64,000 bases of DNA from Acinetobacter sp. ANC 5054 (GCF_002135295.1 NZ_NEGG01000012.1:1-64000), one strand, 5' to 3'; positions 17,966 to 29,593 are shown, counted from the stretch's first letter. The notes: generated by a model not told the origin, from the sequence alone. Numbers and translations are program-made.

Positions 17966-18726
17966 CGTTCATTTGCGTCCATTGGTTGCAATTCTTCTAG
18001 AGCCTGCTTCAAGACAGCTTTCAAATCCTGCATCACTTTTTCAGGGTTTAAATGTGCACCTTCAGCTTCGTCCACCACATATTCTACGATACCAATTTTC
18101 TGCAATTTATCCGCAGTAAGTGCCAATGCTTCACTTGCTTGTTCCGCTTTTTCAGCAGTTTTCCACAAAATAGAGGCACAGCCTTCTGGTGAAATCACCG
18201 AATAAATACTATGAGACAGCATGATCACACGGTCAGCTACACCAATACCGAGTGCCCCACCTGAACCACCTTCACCTAATACTGTTGCTACCACTGGCAC
18301 TTTCAATGAAGAAAGTTGCGCCAAGCTTGTCGCAATGGCTTCAGCTTGACCACGTTCTTCTGCACCTACACCCGGGTATGCACCCATGGTATCAATAAAA
18401 GTAAATACGGGTAGATTAAAACGTTCAGCCATATCCATCAGGCGCTGCGCCTTACGGTAGCCTTCTGGGTTACTCATACCGAAGTTATGTTGTAATTTTT
18501 CACGTGTGCTACGACCACGGTGCTGACCCACGATCATCACCGGCTGTCCGTCTAGACGAGCCAAACCACCAATCATGGCACCATCGTCACCAAAAAGGCG
18601 GTCACCATGCAAGGCATCGAACTCTGTAAAAATTTCGCCAACATAATCCAAAAACTGCGGACGTTCAGGATGACGTGCGATCTGAACCGTAGTCCAGGCT
18701 TTAGATTGAGCTGCTTTATTTTTCAT
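17902..18726 (-). CDS. accA: Acetyl-CoA carboxylase carboxyltransferase subunit alpha
   Basis: It forms, with AccD, the carboxyltransferase that makes malonyl-CoA for fatty-acid synthesis. The 274-residue protein has the crotonase-like core: [31 protein letters not shown] and [12 protein letters not shown]. It is shorter than E. coli AccA (319), lacking the N-terminal helical stretch; the core is complete. It follows the ppx-like gene by 33 bases and overlaps tilS. accD and accBC are not in the window. Confidence 0.97.
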   Translation of the reverse strand: MKNKAAQSKAWTTVQIARHPERPQFLDYVGEIFTEFDALHGDRLFGDDGAMIGGLARLDGQPVMIVGQHRGRSTREKLQHNFGMSNPEGYRKAQRLMDMAERFNLPVFTFIDTMGAYPGVGAEERGQAEAIATSLAQLSSLKVPVVATVLGEGGSGGALGIGVADRVIMLSHSIYSVISPEGCASILWKTAEKAEQASEALALTADKLQKIGIVEYVVDEAEGAHLNPEKVMQDLKAVLKQALEELQPMDANERCEARYQRLMKFGSDNLGLTA

Positions 18727-18759
18727 AGGTCGATCATTATCCCTAACTTAACTGGTCTG

Positions 18760-20280
18760 TTAATTGATAAATTGTTCCGACTGGATATTCAATTCAATAT
18801 CCCAATGTTTGAATTGCACCTGCTCATCATGCAAGTCTGCAACCAACAAAGGCCACTGTTTGGCATCACCAGAAACTCTAAGCTGCCATTGTTGCGCATT
18901 GTCCACGCTTAATTCAATGGCAGGAAGCATCTCATCGCTACGACTATGATTAAGTAAAACTGCTAAACGAAGCAATAGACATAAGTAGACAAGTTTGTTA
19001 CCACCGACTTTCATCACATCAATGCGCGCATCACTACGTAACTTACGACGATGATGTGCAACCAAGTGTGAAAGATGGTTTTGATCGATTTGAGAGAAGC
19101 CTGGAATATCGGAATGTTGTAATAAATAGGCACCATGACGATGATAACCACTATGACTAATCGCTAAACCAATCTCATGCAAATATGCAGCACGGCGTAG
19201 TAAATCACTGTCCTCACTGGTTAAGTTCAGTGCCGTTGCGATGCCATTAAACAATTGTTGTGCAGTGTTCACCACACGTTCAGCCTGCTTGGCATCGGCA
19301 TTATAACGCCCCATTAAGGCATGCACAGAACGATCACGAACATCTTCATGCTGGAAACGACCAAGTAGGTCGTACATCACGCCTTCACGAAGTGCGCCAT
19401 CCGAATACACCAACTTATCAATATTTAATACATCAAATACAGCATACAAAATGGCAATACCGGCTGGCAAAACTGCTCGACGGTCTTCCTTAAGCCCATC
19501 AAATTCCATTTCATTGACATGCTTATATTTCAGCAATTTATCTTTGAGTTTAAATAAGCCATCGCGTGTCAGTTCTTCCTGATCATTGCTCCAGCCCATA
19601 TTGACGCAAATTTGACGGCAGGCTTTGATCGTACCACTTGAACCGACTACAGTGTCCCAACCAGCAGCTTTATAGGTATTGGCAATACCTGCTATTTCTT
19701 TACGTGCAGCATTCACCGCACGGTCAAAACTTTTCAGGTTAATTTCACCATCAACAAAAAAGGCTTTTGTGAATGCCACACAGCCCATTTGCACTGACTC
19801 AGTATGGATTGGCTCAAACTCTTCACCAATAATTAACTCAGTTGAACCACCACCAATATCAATGACCAAACGACGACCACTGTTGGCCATGGTATGTGAC
19901 ACACCTAAATAGATCAGACGCGCTTCTTCACGTCCCGCAATAATTTCAATCGGCTTCGGTAAAATTTCAGCCGCTTTTTGAATAAATTCGTGACCATTTT
20001 TCGCTTGGCGTAGTGCGTTGGTTGCAACAATACGCAAACGATTGGCCTGAACAGGGTTTAAGCGACCAACAAATCTGGCCAAACATGCCAAACCACGTTG
20101 CTGTGCAGCTTCGGTCAAATTCTTATTTTCATCTAGACCGGCAGCAAGCTGTACTTTTTCTGACATTGATGCAACTTTTTTAACTTCCCCATGATCAACA
20201 CGTGCAATAGCAAGGTGGAAGCTGTTCGATCCCATATCGATGGCAGCAAGTAATTCTTCATCAATTAAAAAATCAGACAT
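18760..20280 (-). CDS. ppx: Exopolyphosphatase / pppGpp phosphatase (Ppx/GppA family)
   Basis: The 506-residue protein opens with AAIDMGSNSFHLAI, the actin-like phosphate loop, followed by DIGGGSTELIIG and VVGSSGTIKA, all of the Ppx/GppA fold. The C-terminal part has an HD-like region (AAYLHEIGLAISHSGYHRH). The family splits inorganic polyphosphate or converts pppGpp to ppGpp. Sequence by eye does not separate Ppx from GppA. The position divergent from trxA-rho matches that of gppA in E. coli, whereas Acinetobacter annotations usually say ppx. It heads the run with accA, tilS, proC and yggT. Confidence 0.9.
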   Translation of the reverse strand: MSDFLIDEELLAAIDMGSNSFHLAIARVDHGEVKKVASMSEKVQLAAGLDENKNLTEAAQQRGLACLARFVGRLNPVQANRLRIVATNALRQAKNGHEFIQKAAEILPKPIEIIAGREEARLIYLGVSHTMANSGRRLVIDIGGGSTELIIGEEFEPIHTESVQMGCVAFTKAFFVDGEINLKSFDRAVNAARKEIAGIANTYKAAGWDTVVGSSGTIKACRQICVNMGWSNDQEELTRDGLFKLKDKLLKYKHVNEMEFDGLKEDRRAVLPAGIAILYAVFDVLNIDKLVYSDGALREGVMYDLLGRFQHEDVRDRSVHALMGRYNADAKQAERVVNTAQQLFNGIATALNLTSEDSDLLRRAAYLHEIGLAISHSGYHRHGAYLLQHSDIPGFSQIDQNHLSHLVAHHRRKLRSDARIDVMKVGGNKLVYLCLLLRLAVLLNHSRSDEMLPAIELSVDNAQQWQLRVSGDAKQWPLLVADLHDEQVQFKHWDIELNIQSEQFIN

Positions 20281-20545
20281 TATTCAAAAAAACCTGTTCA
20301 GAATTGTGCTTAGATTAATTCACAACCATGCAATTTAAAAGCCATTTATGCAGCAGTATTTAGAATCCAGATAATATTGAGCAGATCGGTCGATAGTCAC
20401 ACACGATCATCGGCATCGTGATCATCCATTAGACAAACCAGTCATTCAGGTTGAAAATTTACATAACCCCCTACATTGTTATAGTTGGCTATGTAATACT
20501 TATATACATAGATTCAACCAAAATATTAATTCTGGAGCAAATTCC

Positions 20546-20872
20546 ATGTCTGCCAATATCGTAAACACGACTGATGCAAACTTCCAAGCTGACGTATTAG
20601 ATTCAGATACCCCTGTACTTGTAGATTTCTGGGCAGGTTGGTGTGCTCCGTGTAAAGCGATTGCACCTGTACTTGAAGTTCTTTCTACTGAATTTGAAGG
20701 GAAAGTGAAAATCGTTAAAGTTGATGTTACTTCATGCGAACAAACAGCTGTGAACTACAACATCCGTAACATTCCAGCATTATTGATGTTTAAAAACGGT
20801 GAAGTAGTTGCAACTCAAGTGGGTGCAGCACCTAAATCTAAATTGACAGCATTCATTGAAGAAAACATCTAA
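20546..20872 (+). CDS. trxA: Thioredoxin 1
   Basis: A general cytosolic disulfide reductase. The 108-residue protein has the active site WAGWCAPCK (Cys33 and Cys36), the cis-proline region NIPALLMFKNGE and the normal length. A TCTGGAG site precedes the ATG. A weak promoter-like pair, TTGTTA at 20476 and TTATAT at 20500, lies upstream. The gene stands divergent from the ppx-like gene and ahead of rho, an order conserved in gammaproteobacteria. A strong terminator after it separates it from rho. Confidence 0.98.
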   Translation: MSANIVNTTDANFQADVLDSDTPVLVDFWAGWCAPCKAIAPVLEVLSTEFEGKVKIVKVDVTSCEQTAVNYNIRNIPALLMFKNGEVVATQVGAAPKSKLTAFIEENI

Positions 20873-20896
20873 GTTTTTCTTAAAATAAATGTTACG

Positions 20897-20928
20897 AAAT
20901 ACGCTGTTATAACAGCGTATTTTTTTTG
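20897..20928 (+). terminator. Intrinsic terminator after trxA
   Basis: Eleven-base arms AATACGCTGTT and AACAGCGTATT with a 2-base centre are followed by a run of T, 25 bases after the trxA stop. Confidence 0.93.
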
Positions 20929-21193
20929 CCGATAAATTGACAAAAGCCTAGATCTCTCTTATATTGCTTACTCAAGAAATAAAGGATCTCAAATCCTATC
21001 ATTTTCTTACAACACAACACATAAAATGCCGCTCGGCAACAGAATTGTTTTCACACATCTCTACAAATAACGAATCAGATCTCTGAATTGTTTTGTGCAA
21101 ATCAATTGCTATCGTTTATTGCATGATTGCGGCCAATTTGTTGCTCCCTTTTCCAACCTGTACCTCAGAATTTTAGATTCTATCTGATCACCT
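20929..21193 (+). other. rho leader region
   Basis: 265 bases between the trxA terminator and the rho start. No coding region is seen. The rho mRNA in other bacteria has a long leader through which Rho regulates its own synthesis, and this spacing would allow that. I could not identify a leader peptide or a definite promoter. Confidence 0.4.
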
Positions 21194-22462
21194 ATGAACT
21201 TAACCGAACTCAAGAAAAAACCGATTGGCGAACTCATCAAAATTGCCGAGTTTATGGGCCTCGAAGGAATGGCTCGTAACCGTAAGCAAGATATTATCTT
21301 CGCCATCTTAAAGCGTCATGCAATGAATGGCGAAGAGATTTTTGGTGATGGCGTTCTAGAAATTCTATCGGACGGCTTTGGTTTCTTACGCTCTGCAGCG
21401 GGTTCTTACCTAGCCGGCCCTGACGATATCTATGTGAGCCCATCACAAATCCGTCGCTTTAACCTTCGTACTGGTGACACCATTACAGGTACGATTCGTC
21501 CACCGAAAGAAGGCGAACGTTATTTTGCATTATTAAAAGTTAATCAAATTAACTACGACACTCCAGAAAACTCACGTAATAAGATTTTATTTGAAAACTT
21601 AACGCCATTATTCCCAACTGAACAGTTGATCATGGAATTAGGTAACGGTACCACTGAAGATTTAACAGCACGTGTCGTTGACTTGGTTGCGCCAATTGGT
21701 AAAGGCCAACGTTCAATTATTGTTGCGCCGCCTAAAGCGGGTAAAACAATGTTGCTGCAAAATATTGCGCAATCTATTGTTCGTAACAATCCAGAATGTT
21801 TCCTTATCGTTCTTCTTATTGACGAACGTCCAGAGGAAGTAACTGAAATGGAACGTACTGTTCGTGGTGAAGTTGTTGCATCAACTTTCGATGAATCCCC
21901 TGCACGTCACGTTCAAGTGGCTGAAATGGTGATTGAAAAAGCAAAACGTCTCGTTGAACATAAAAAAGACGTGGTAATTTTGCTCGATTCGATCACACGT
22001 CTTGCGCGTGCATACAACACCGTGATTCCATCGTCTGGTAAGGTTCTTACTGGTGGTGTTGATGCACATGCCCTAGAACGTCCAAAACGTTTCTTTGGTG
22101 CTGCACGTAATATTGAAGAAGGTGGTTCATTGACCATCATTTCTACTGCCTTAATTGAGACAGGCAGTAAAATGGATGAAGTGATCTACGAAGAATTCAA
22201 AGGTACTGGTAACCAAGAGATTACCCTTGATCGCCGTATTGCTGAAAAACGTGTATTCCCTGCAATGAACATCAAGAAATCAGGTACACGTCGCGAAGAG
22301 CGCTTAATGTCTGAAGACAACTTACGTAAAGTTTGGATTTTGCGTAAGCTACTTCATACTCAAGACGAGCTTGCGGCAATGGAATTCTTGCTTGATCGCA
22401 TGAAAGAAACCAAAACCAATGATGATTTCTTCGATCAAATGAAACGCAAAGCGTCAAACTAA
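21194..22462 (+). CDS. rho: Transcription termination factor Rho
   Basis: A hexameric RNA-dependent ATPase that ends transcription at Rho-dependent sites. The 422-residue protein has the N-terminal Rho domain ([19 protein letters not shown]), the cold-shock-like RNA-binding domain with GFGFLRS, and the RecA-like core with Walker A PPKAGKTM (about 176-183), [12 protein letters not shown] and the Q/R-loop region [20 protein letters not shown]. The length equals that of E. coli Rho (419). It is monocistronic, with a clear terminator 16 bases after the stop. Confidence 0.99.
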   Translation: MNLTELKKKPIGELIKIAEFMGLEGMARNRKQDIIFAILKRHAMNGEEIFGDGVLEILSDGFGFLRSAAGSYLAGPDDIYVSPSQIRRFNLRTGDTITGTIRPPKEGERYFALLKVNQINYDTPENSRNKILFENLTPLFPTEQLIMELGNGTTEDLTARVVDLVAPIGKGQRSIIVAPPKAGKTMLLQNIAQSIVRNNPECFLIVLLIDERPEEVTEMERTVRGEVVASTFDESPARHVQVAEMVIEKAKRLVEHKKDVVILLDSITRLARAYNTVIPSSGKVLTGGVDAHALERPKRFFGAARNIEEGGSLTIISTALIETGSKMDEVIYEEFKGTGNQEITLDRRIAEKRVFPAMNIKKSGTRREERLMSEDNLRKVWILRKLLHTQDELAAMEFLLDRMKETKTNDDFFDQMKRKASN

Positions 22463-22477
22463 GTTAAAACAATTCTT

Positions 22478-22508
22478 AAAAGGCCATCTATAACGATGGC
22501 CTTTTTAT
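22478..22508 (+). terminator. Intrinsic terminator after rho
   Basis: AAAAGGCCATC and GATGGCCTTTTT arms around TATAAC form a typical hairpin with T-run. Confidence 0.92.
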
Positions 22509-22871
22509 TTGGTTGACTTTGGTTACACAAAGAAACATTTGATCAATCTTCATGTAAACTTATTTTCAAGTGAATGATTATAAAAATATTTTTATTAAAA
22601 ACCCTATGCTTTTTAGTGGTTTATTTAGCATTTCTCCAATATAAATCTTTTCTTTGATTGTTATTTTCTGTTAAAAAACGGTCAATTTTATGCCTTTTTT
22701 CAGTGTTTTTTCAAAGTCGCTAGTAGCATTTCAAAATACTCAGTGATAGCATACACGCAGACCAGTTAGACTGCTCTCTGCATTTTAAATACCTATTCAT
22801 ATAGGCATAATAAAAGCACACAACAGACTAACGCAGGTTATTTTTTAATCTCATATTTAGAGAGTGATGCC
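22509..22871. other. Intergenic region before the alanine-rich lipoprotein gene
   Basis: About 360 bases of AT-rich sequence without a gene. It must hold the promoter of the downstream lipoprotein gene, whose ATG is preceded by AGAGAGTG, but I cannot single out one pair of promoter boxes. Nothing else is recognised. Confidence 0.35.
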
Positions 22872-23123
22872 ATGTTATTCAAAAAAATCGCTATTGCTGC
22901 TGCAGTTGCTACTACTTTAGCTTTCGTTGGTTGTGCTAAAAAAACTGAAGAAGCTGCTCCTGCTGCTGCATCTGAAGCTGCTGCTTCTGAAGTTGTAGCT
23001 GCATCTGACGCTGCTGCTGTAGAAGCTGAAGCTGCTGCTTCTGAAGCTACTGTTGCTGCTTCTGAAGCTACTGTTGCTGCATCTGAAGCTACTGCTGCTG
23101 CTTCTGAAGCTAAAGCTCAATAA
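22872..23123 (+). CDS. Alanine-rich low-complexity lipoprotein
   Basis: An 83-residue product with a signal peptide and a lipobox-like VGC at residues 19-21, which predicts a lipid-anchored mature protein. The mature 60 or so residues are nearly all Ala, Ser, Glu, Val and Thr, with repeats of the type ASEATVA. That pattern would form a long helix or stay extended. It recalls Lpp-like small lipoproteins only in size and helix tendency; there is no sequence basis for calling it Lpp. The GCT-rich repeats could vary in number between strains. A strong terminator follows. The function is unknown. Confidence 0.8.
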   Translation: MLFKKIAIAAAVATTLAFVGCAKKTEEAAPAAASEAAASEVVAASDAAAVEAEAAASEATVAASEATVAASEATAAASEAKAQ

Positions 23124-23143
23124 TCTATACGATTATTCAGTAT

Positions 23144-23173
23144 AAAAAGAGAGCCCTTTGGCTCTCTTTTTTA
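23144..23173 (+). terminator. Intrinsic terminator after the alanine-rich lipoprotein gene
   Basis: AAAAGAGAGCC and GGCTCTCTTTT arms around CTTT, followed by T's, 20 bases after the stop. Confidence 0.93.
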
Positions 23174-23273
23174 TTGCCTAAAATTTCTAAGCACTTATCA
23201 CATACTGCTTTGCTATGTGAATAATTCAGCAGATCGTACAAACCGTATATCCTCCCCCAAATATCTGACATCT

Positions 23274-23294
23274 ATATGCAGCTAAACTGCATAT
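23274..23294. repeat. Perfect inverted repeat in the gap before ihfA end
   Basis: Arms ATATGCAG (23274-23281) and CTGCATAT (23287-23294) with a CTAAA centre lie in an otherwise empty gap of about 230 bases (23174-23406). There is no U-run, so it is not a standard terminator. Its function is unknown. Confidence 0.35.
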
Positions 23295-23406
23295 CTCTAA
23301 AACACACAAAAATAAGCACCAGCTATAAGTTAAACAATTTCAAAGCGAACTATTCCATTAAAAGCACATCACCCAAAGTCCTTCTAAAAAACAAAGAAAT
23401 TTAGGG

Positions 23407-23434
23407 CAAAAAAAAGCAGATCAATCGATCTGCT
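23407..23434 (-). terminator. Terminator overlapping the ihfA stop codon
   Basis: On the minus strand the arms AGCAGATC and GATCTGCT with loop GATT are followed by eight T. The stem includes the last codons and the stop codon of ihfA, so the hairpin begins inside the gene. Confidence 0.9.
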
Positions 23435-23717
23435 CTGTTCCTACACGTTGACGGAATTTTTGTCCCGCACGGAAGGTCACTACACGACGGGCAGAAATCG
23501 GAATTTCTTCACCCGTTTTCGGGTTACGGCCTGGGCGTTGACGTTTATCACGCAACTCGAAGTTACCGAAACCAGAGAGTTTAACTTGTTCCCCAGAGAT
23601 TAGCGCTTGGCTAATCTCATCGAAGAATAACTCGACCATTTGTTTTGCTTCACGACGGTTTAAACTCGTGAGCTCACTTAAATGATCAGCCATTTCTGCT
23701 TTTGTTAATGCTGTCAT
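23421..23717 (-). CDS. ihfA: Integration host factor subunit alpha
   Basis: A DNA-bending nucleoid protein that works as a heterodimer with IhfB in recombination, replication and sigma-54 transcription. The 98-residue protein shows the HU/IHF fold: [13 protein letters not shown] start, [14 protein letters not shown] and the DNA-binding arm [13 protein letters not shown]. The PGRNPKTGE arm and overall length fit IhfA. Its start overlaps the pheT stop by four bases, the same arrangement as in E. coli pheST-ihfA. The C-terminal codons form part of the terminator. Confidence 0.97.
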   Translation of the reverse strand: MTALTKAEMADHLSELTSLNRREAKQMVELFFDEISQALISGEQVKLSGFGNFELRDKRQRPGRNPKTGEEIPISARRVVTFRAGQKFRQRVGTEQID

Positions 23718-26095
23718 GAAGCCCTCAATGTCGCCTGGTAAGTGTTTTCCAACACCTGAAGTATGTTATCCATACCGGATTTGATTTCAGCATCTTCAAG
23801 TGTACGTGTTGGATGTTGCCATTGAATTGCAAATGCCAATGAGCGTTTGCCTTCTTCGACACCTTGACCAGTGTACACATCGAACAACCAAACTGAATCT
23901 AAAAGTTCGCCGCCTGATTTTTCGATAAGTTGCTGAATTTCACTAACATTAATCTTATCACTAATTAAAAGCGCAATATCACGTCTAACCGATGGAAAAC
24001 GTGATAATTCTGTAAAATTAGATACATAAGTTTGCAAAACAGCCGATTGATCCAATTCAGCGACCCAAGTTGTGCTTAAATCAAGTTCAGCTTCTAAAGA
24101 TGGGTGTAAACGACCAAAGTAACCAATAGACTGACCATTGACTAAAATTTCAGCCGATTGACCAGGATGTAACCAAGCACGCTCTGAACGTACATACTCA
24201 ACATCTAATCGCGCAGCATTTAAAATTTCTTCTACATCACCTTTAAAGTCAAAGAAATCCATTGGCTGAGCTTTGCCATGCCAAGATTCGGCAGTACGTG
24301 AACCTGTTGCAATCATTGCAAACGTTGGGATTTGTTTAAGATCATGGATGCTGTTTGCACCTTGATAATCAAAACGTAAACCTAGCTCATAGAAACGAAC
24401 ACGGTTTTGCTGACGATTCACATTGTATTGAACACATGGAATCAAGCTCGATAATAAAGTCGAACGCATCACCGCAAGATCGCTCGAAATCGGGTTTGCC
24501 AATGCTAATGGTTGACCTTGCGGATTCAATTGCTTTTCAAGTTTCGCATCAGCAAAGCTAAAGCTAATCGCTTCTTGGTAACCCAAAGCCACTGCCGTTT
24601 GACGTAACTGAACCAGTTCAAATTGGTCTTGGTATTTCGCTAGTTTAACATCAATCACCGGCAAGCTGATTTGAATATTGTCATAGCCGTGAATACGTGC
24701 AACTTCTTCAATCAAGTCTTGGTAAATGGCCATATCGAAACGGTGTGATGGCGGAACAACGGTCCATTCACCTGTAGCTTTCACTGTTACATCACAACCT
24801 AAACGAGTTAACGCGTCAGTAATAAAGTCGCTTTCAACTTTATAACCTAGCAATTGATCGACTTGAGCTTGGTTCAGTTCAATCGCTTCGCGTTTAGGTA
24901 GCAATTCAACTTTTTCCGCAACCGTAATTGGACCAAATTCACCACCCGCCAAATCAGCAATCAACTGAGAAGCACGGTGCATAGCCGTCATTGGCAATTC
25001 AAAATCGACACCACGTTCATAACGCTGTGAAGCATCAGTATGTAAACCGAAGCTACGTGCACGACCAGCAATGTGTAATTGATCAAAGAATGCAGATTCT
25101 AGGAAAATTTCAGTGGTCTCATCAGAAACCGCTGAAGACAAACCACCCATAATGCCTGCAATTGCTAAAGCTTTTTCGTTATCTGCAATCACCATGACAT
25201 TTTCAGAAAGCTCAACTTCTTGCTCATTCAGCAATGTTAATTTTTCTGCAGCTGTTGCTTGACGCACATGCACTGAACCATTCACTTTACCGCCATCAAA
25301 AGCATGTAAAGGTTGACCCAATTCCATCAATACATAGTTGGTGATATCGACTAAGATACTGTGCTGACGAATGCCTGCACGCGCTAAAGCACGCTCCATC
25401 CATTCAGGTGTTGGCGCTTTGGTATTAACGTTTTTGATCACACGACCTAGGTAACGTGGGCAGCCATCTGTTTCCAGTACCACTTGTTTTGCATCGCTAA
25501 TCGTCGCTGCAACTTCAGTAATGGTCGGAGCAGTCATGGGAAGCTGGTTAATCACACCAATTTCACGCGCAATACCACGAATACTGAAACAGTCACCACG
25601 GTTTGGTGTGATGCTGATGTCAATCACATTGTCATCAAGGTTTAAGTATTCACGTATATTGACACCCACTGGCGCATCTGCAGGAAGCTCTAACAGACCA
25701 TCAATTTTGTCTTCTAAATCAATTTCTGATGCACCGCACAGCATACCTTGTGATTCTACGCCACGAAGTTTGCCTTTTTTGATTTTGAAATCACCCGGAA
25801 GCACTGCACCAATCGTTGCTACAGGTGCTTTCATACCGGCACGTACATTAGGTGCGCCACATACGATTTGTAATGGTTCACCTGAACCAATATTGACTGT
25901 CGTTACACGTAAACGGTCCGCATCTGGATGTTGAACGACTGTTAATACTTCACCAACCACTACACCTGTAAATGGTTTTGCTGCTGGTGATAAATCGTCA
26001 ACTTCTAAACCAAGCATAGTCAGTTGGTCAGAAAGCGTATCGCTATCAATGGCTGGGTTTACCCACGTACGTAGCCAATTTTCGCTAATTTTCAT
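23714..26095 (-). CDS. pheT: Phenylalanine-tRNA ligase subunit beta
   Basis: The large subunit of the alpha2-beta2 enzyme that charges tRNA-Phe; it carries the editing site and tRNA anticodon-binding parts. The 793-residue protein has the N-terminal tRNA-binding (EMAP-like) domain, the B3/B4 editing domain ([18 protein letters not shown] onward), the B5 domain and the C-terminal ferredoxin-fold anticodon domain ([12 protein letters not shown]). The length matches E. coli (795). It is encoded 158 bases after pheS, a gap wider than usual and filled by a repeat-like sequence. Confidence 0.98.
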   Translation of the reverse strand: MKISENWLRTWVNPAIDSDTLSDQLTMLGLEVDDLSPAAKPFTGVVVGEVLTVVQHPDADRLRVTTVNIGSGEPLQIVCGAPNVRAGMKAPVATIGAVLPGDFKIKKGKLRGVESQGMLCGASEIDLEDKIDGLLELPADAPVGVNIREYLNLDDNVIDISITPNRGDCFSIRGIAREIGVINQLPMTAPTITEVAATISDAKQVVLETDGCPRYLGRVIKNVNTKAPTPEWMERALARAGIRQHSILVDITNYVLMELGQPLHAFDGGKVNGSVHVRQATAAEKLTLLNEQEVELSENVMVIADNEKALAIAGIMGGLSSAVSDETTEIFLESAFFDQLHIAGRARSFGLHTDASQRYERGVDFELPMTAMHRASQLIADLAGGEFGPITVAEKVELLPKREAIELNQAQVDQLLGYKVESDFITDALTRLGCDVTVKATGEWTVVPPSHRFDMAIYQDLIEEVARIHGYDNIQISLPVIDVKLAKYQDQFELVQLRQTAVALGYQEAISFSFADAKLEKQLNPQGQPLALANPISSDLAVMRSTLLSSLIPCVQYNVNRQQNRVRFYELGLRFDYQGANSIHDLKQIPTFAMIATGSRTAESWHGKAQPMDFFDFKGDVEEILNAARLDVEYVRSERAWLHPGQSAEILVNGQSIGYFGRLHPSLEAELDLSTTWVAELDQSAVLQTYVSNFTELSRFPSVRRDIALLISDKINVSEIQQLIEKSGGELLDSVWLFDVYTGQGVEEGKRSLAFAIQWQHPTRTLEDAEIKSGMDNILQVLENTYQATLRAS

Positions 26096-26253
26096 TTCGT
26101 TAAAAACCTATTAATTCTAAATTTCTAATCCCCTCCAACGCCCCTTTTGAGAAAGAGGAAGAACCACTCGAGTATTTATCTCGATAAGTCCCTCTCCTTT
26201 TTATAGGAGATGAGAAGCGCTGCTTCGCAAGAGAGGATTAATAAAAAATCTGT
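26096..26253. repeat. Repeat-like spacer between pheS and pheT
   Basis: The spacer carries TCTCC..GGAGA (about 26195-26210) and GAAGCGCTGCTTC (about 26213-26225) hairpins and the phrase GAGAAGCG..GCTTCG.AAGAG that is also found near 9203-9227. It therefore looks like a dispersed intergenic repeat inserted inside the pheST transcript. Confidence 0.5.
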
Positions 26254-27542
<1,289 letters not shown>

Positions 27543-27543
<1 letters not shown>

Positions 27544-28091
27544 TAGAGTTGCGTTCTAACCACCATCAAAGCAAAACCTAAAAGATTTAGACCTTTCCAT
27601 TGCAAAGGTTTTTCAGCCTTTTCATCATCAGTAGCCAAACCAATACCCCAAATTTTATCTACTGGAGAAGCTTCTACCAAAATGCGCTCTTGAGTATTCA
27701 ACAAAAATGCTTTCAATTCAGGATGCTGTGTAAATTTTGCAATATTTCCTTTTACTACAACATCAAAACGATGCTCTAACCAAACATTTTCCTGATAATT
27801 TTGGATTTTACGTCCTAATGCTTTAGCTTCATTCGGATGATTCGCCTCAAGAATTTTTTGAAAAATTTCTTCGTCAGCAAATAATTTTGCTTTCTGTGCC
27901 ATCATAAAATGTTCAGCCGTTTTATATTCCACGTCGTCTATGACGAAAGGCGAAGGAAACCACTGACTAAAGCAACTTTTATCTACGCTGTCTTTTTGTT
28001 TTTGTGTATGCCCCCAAAAGCATAAATATTTAAATTTTTGCCCTTGCTGAACTTGCTCTTGTAAATCAGTTAAATATTGAGAGTCACTCAT
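27543..28091 (-). CDS. NADAR-family (YbiA-like) protein
   Basis: A 182-residue protein with the NADAR fold (formerly DUF1768): FWGH, FSQWFPSPF, TAEHFMMAQKAKLF, AKALGRKI, SPVDKIWGIGL and NLLGFALM. E. coli YbiA acts as an N-glycosidase in riboflavin metabolism; other NADAR proteins remove ADP-ribose from guanine in DNA and counter DarT toxins. No DarT-like gene is next door, so a stand-alone metabolic or protective role is likely. The gene sits between two direct repeats of about 310 bases made of the pheS/28296 junction, so it was probably inserted there by recombination. Confidence 0.9.
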
Positions 28092-28144
28092 ATTTTGCTC
28101 TTTGTTATTTGTTTCCAGAAATCATCAACTTCCATATAGTAGCG

Positions 28145-28448
28145 CTCAAAGTAACAACTTAAAAAATAATATAAACCTCTTATTTTAAAAATTTTTAGCC
28201 GTTATGATGAAGCACATTCGCAAGTTAAAATTGCAATAGCATCAAGATTTAAAAAAAGTATAAGATAAACATAATATCAATGGGATCCAATCTCTATGGC
28301 ACTCGATCCAATCTGGAAACAACAACTCGTACTTGTAACTTATGGTAATGAATTTCTGAACCAAGACTTGAGCTTACAACGTTGGTTACATCATCATATT
28401 TTTGACCAGCACAGTTTCCATTTTCGTGATTTGATTTCACAGCATCTA
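28145..28448 (+). repeat. Right copy of the direct repeat around the NADAR gene
   Basis: It is the intact counterpart of 27245-27543: leader sequence plus the first 150 bases of the 28296 gene. Its left edge (about 28123-28150: CTTCCA.ATAGTA..CTCAAAG) also resembles the beginning of pheS, as expected if the pheS/28296 junction was duplicated on each side of the inserted gene. Confidence 0.8.
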
Positions 28449-29330
28449 TTAGCACAGCATTTTCAAATTTGGCTTGAGGGCTTAAAAAAGCAAGGGGTTC
28501 AACGCTTAAGCTTACACAGTTCTAGTCTTTTAAATGACGAACAAAACCCCAATGCCAATGTCGAGTTATTACCCTTTGCACATTTCATTGTCAGCCATGA
28601 CCATCAAAAAAAACAGGCATGGATTTTTGGTAAAGAGTTAGCAGAATGGTATAACGCGGAAAATGACTATGAAGCACCAGCCAGTCAGCAGATTCAAATT
28701 CGACGTGAAACCCTATGGCGTTATGAATTAAATTCTAAATTAATCAAACGCATTGAAGCCGACCTTCTGCAACCGAAATGGGATGACATCGACAGCTACA
28801 CCGAAAGTGAGCTATTTTTACAAAAGCCTGCTGAAGGATTTAGCAATCCTGAATTATTGGATACACCTTATTATGGCACTCAGATGCGTGCAGAGTCTGA
28901 ACCTACGGATACTGTGCATTTGTCATTACTGCCAACCGATGCTCAGGCCGACTATGCACACAGCAGCTTACATCGCCTTGATGCATTGGATCGTTTTATA
29001 CAAAACAAAATTCAAAATCCATACCATGCTGATGGCACCGTATTTAGCCCTGAAGAACAATTGAATTTGCGTCATTTTTCTCAAAAGACCGATGATTTAA
29101 CAGCCAAATTCATTGTCAAAGTAGCCAATCATTATAAGACCGCTCGCTTAACCCCAGTTGCTGTAGCAACAGCGTCTCCCTTGGACACTACGAAAACTGA
29201 AAATCATCAGGCATTCCATCATAAAAAGCCTACATCGACTCATCCACACAAGGCAGGTGCGGGTGGTGTGATCACTTTAATTATTATTACGGTCGCCATT
29301 TGTCTTTTAGCCTATTACTTCGGGCTTTAA
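28296..29330 (+). CDS. Uncharacterised tail-anchored protein
   Basis: A 344-residue protein with no signal peptide and one hydrophobic segment at the very C-terminus (about residues 325-342, VITLIIITVAICLLAYY), preceded by a His/Lys/Thr-rich linker (residues 300-320). That predicts a cytoplasmic domain tail-anchored in the inner membrane. I do not recognise the soluble part; it is rich in His, Gln and aromatic residues with a mixed alpha/beta look. It reads rightward, against the surrounding minus-strand translation genes. Its 5' part is duplicated as a pseudogene at 27391. A strong terminator follows. Confidence 0.8.
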   Translation: MALDPIWKQQLVLVTYGNEFLNQDLSLQRWLHHHIFDQHSFHFRDLISQHLLAQHFQIWLEGLKKQGVQRLSLHSSSLLNDEQNPNANVELLPFAHFIVSHDHQKKQAWIFGKELAEWYNAENDYEAPASQQIQIRRETLWRYELNSKLIKRIEADLLQPKWDDIDSYTESELFLQKPAEGFSNPELLDTPYYGTQMRAESEPTDTVHLSLLPTDAQADYAHSSLHRLDALDRFIQNKIQNPYHADGTVFSPEEQLNLRHFSQKTDDLTAKFIVKVANHYKTARLTPVAVATASPLDTTKTENHQAFHHKKPTSTHPHKAGAGGVITLIIITVAICLLAYYFGL

Positions 29331-29352
29331 GTCAAATTTTCTCTATTTAATT

Positions 29353-29383
29353 GAAAAGCCCTTCTCATGAAGGGCTTTTTTTA
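29353..29383. terminator. Bidirectional terminator
   Basis: AAAAGCCCTTC and GAAGGGCTTTTT arms around TCAT, between convergent genes; it overlaps the stop codon of the next minus-strand gene by a few bases. Confidence 0.92.
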
Positions 29384-29593
29384 TGATGTGGTTAAATAAT
29401 TAAATGGTCTAATTTCTAATGTGACTCGATGTTGATCAGCATGTTGGTTGATATAGTGACTGACTGAAACCACCTCACCTTCAATTTGCGCATCCGCACC
29501 ATACATTATTTTAACCGCTTCACCTTTGCGCGGAATCATTTCAAGTTCAACAGTAATATTTCCCTGCTTCATCCCAACAACGTCTACAAGCAT
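29381..29593 (-). CDS. Small protein of unknown function
   Basis: A 70-residue product rich in Val and charged residues, MLVDVVGMKQGNITVELEM at the start, with a strand-rich look (possibly a small beta-barrel). I know no family for it. An AAGGA site eight bases before the ATG and a terminator right at its stop support it as a real gene. It belongs to the accessory block between rplT and pheS. Confidence 0.6.
   Translation of the reverse strand: MLVDVVGMKQGNITVELEMIPRKGEAVKIMYGADAQIEGEVVSVSHYINQHADQHRVTLEIRPFNYLTTS

Noticed and set aside
22917-23120. Serine-rich open frame on the minus strand
   Set aside because: It mirrors the alanine-rich lipoprotein gene; the Ser/Phe/Arg bias is the reverse complement of GCT/TCT repeats. 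No ribosome-binding site or family.
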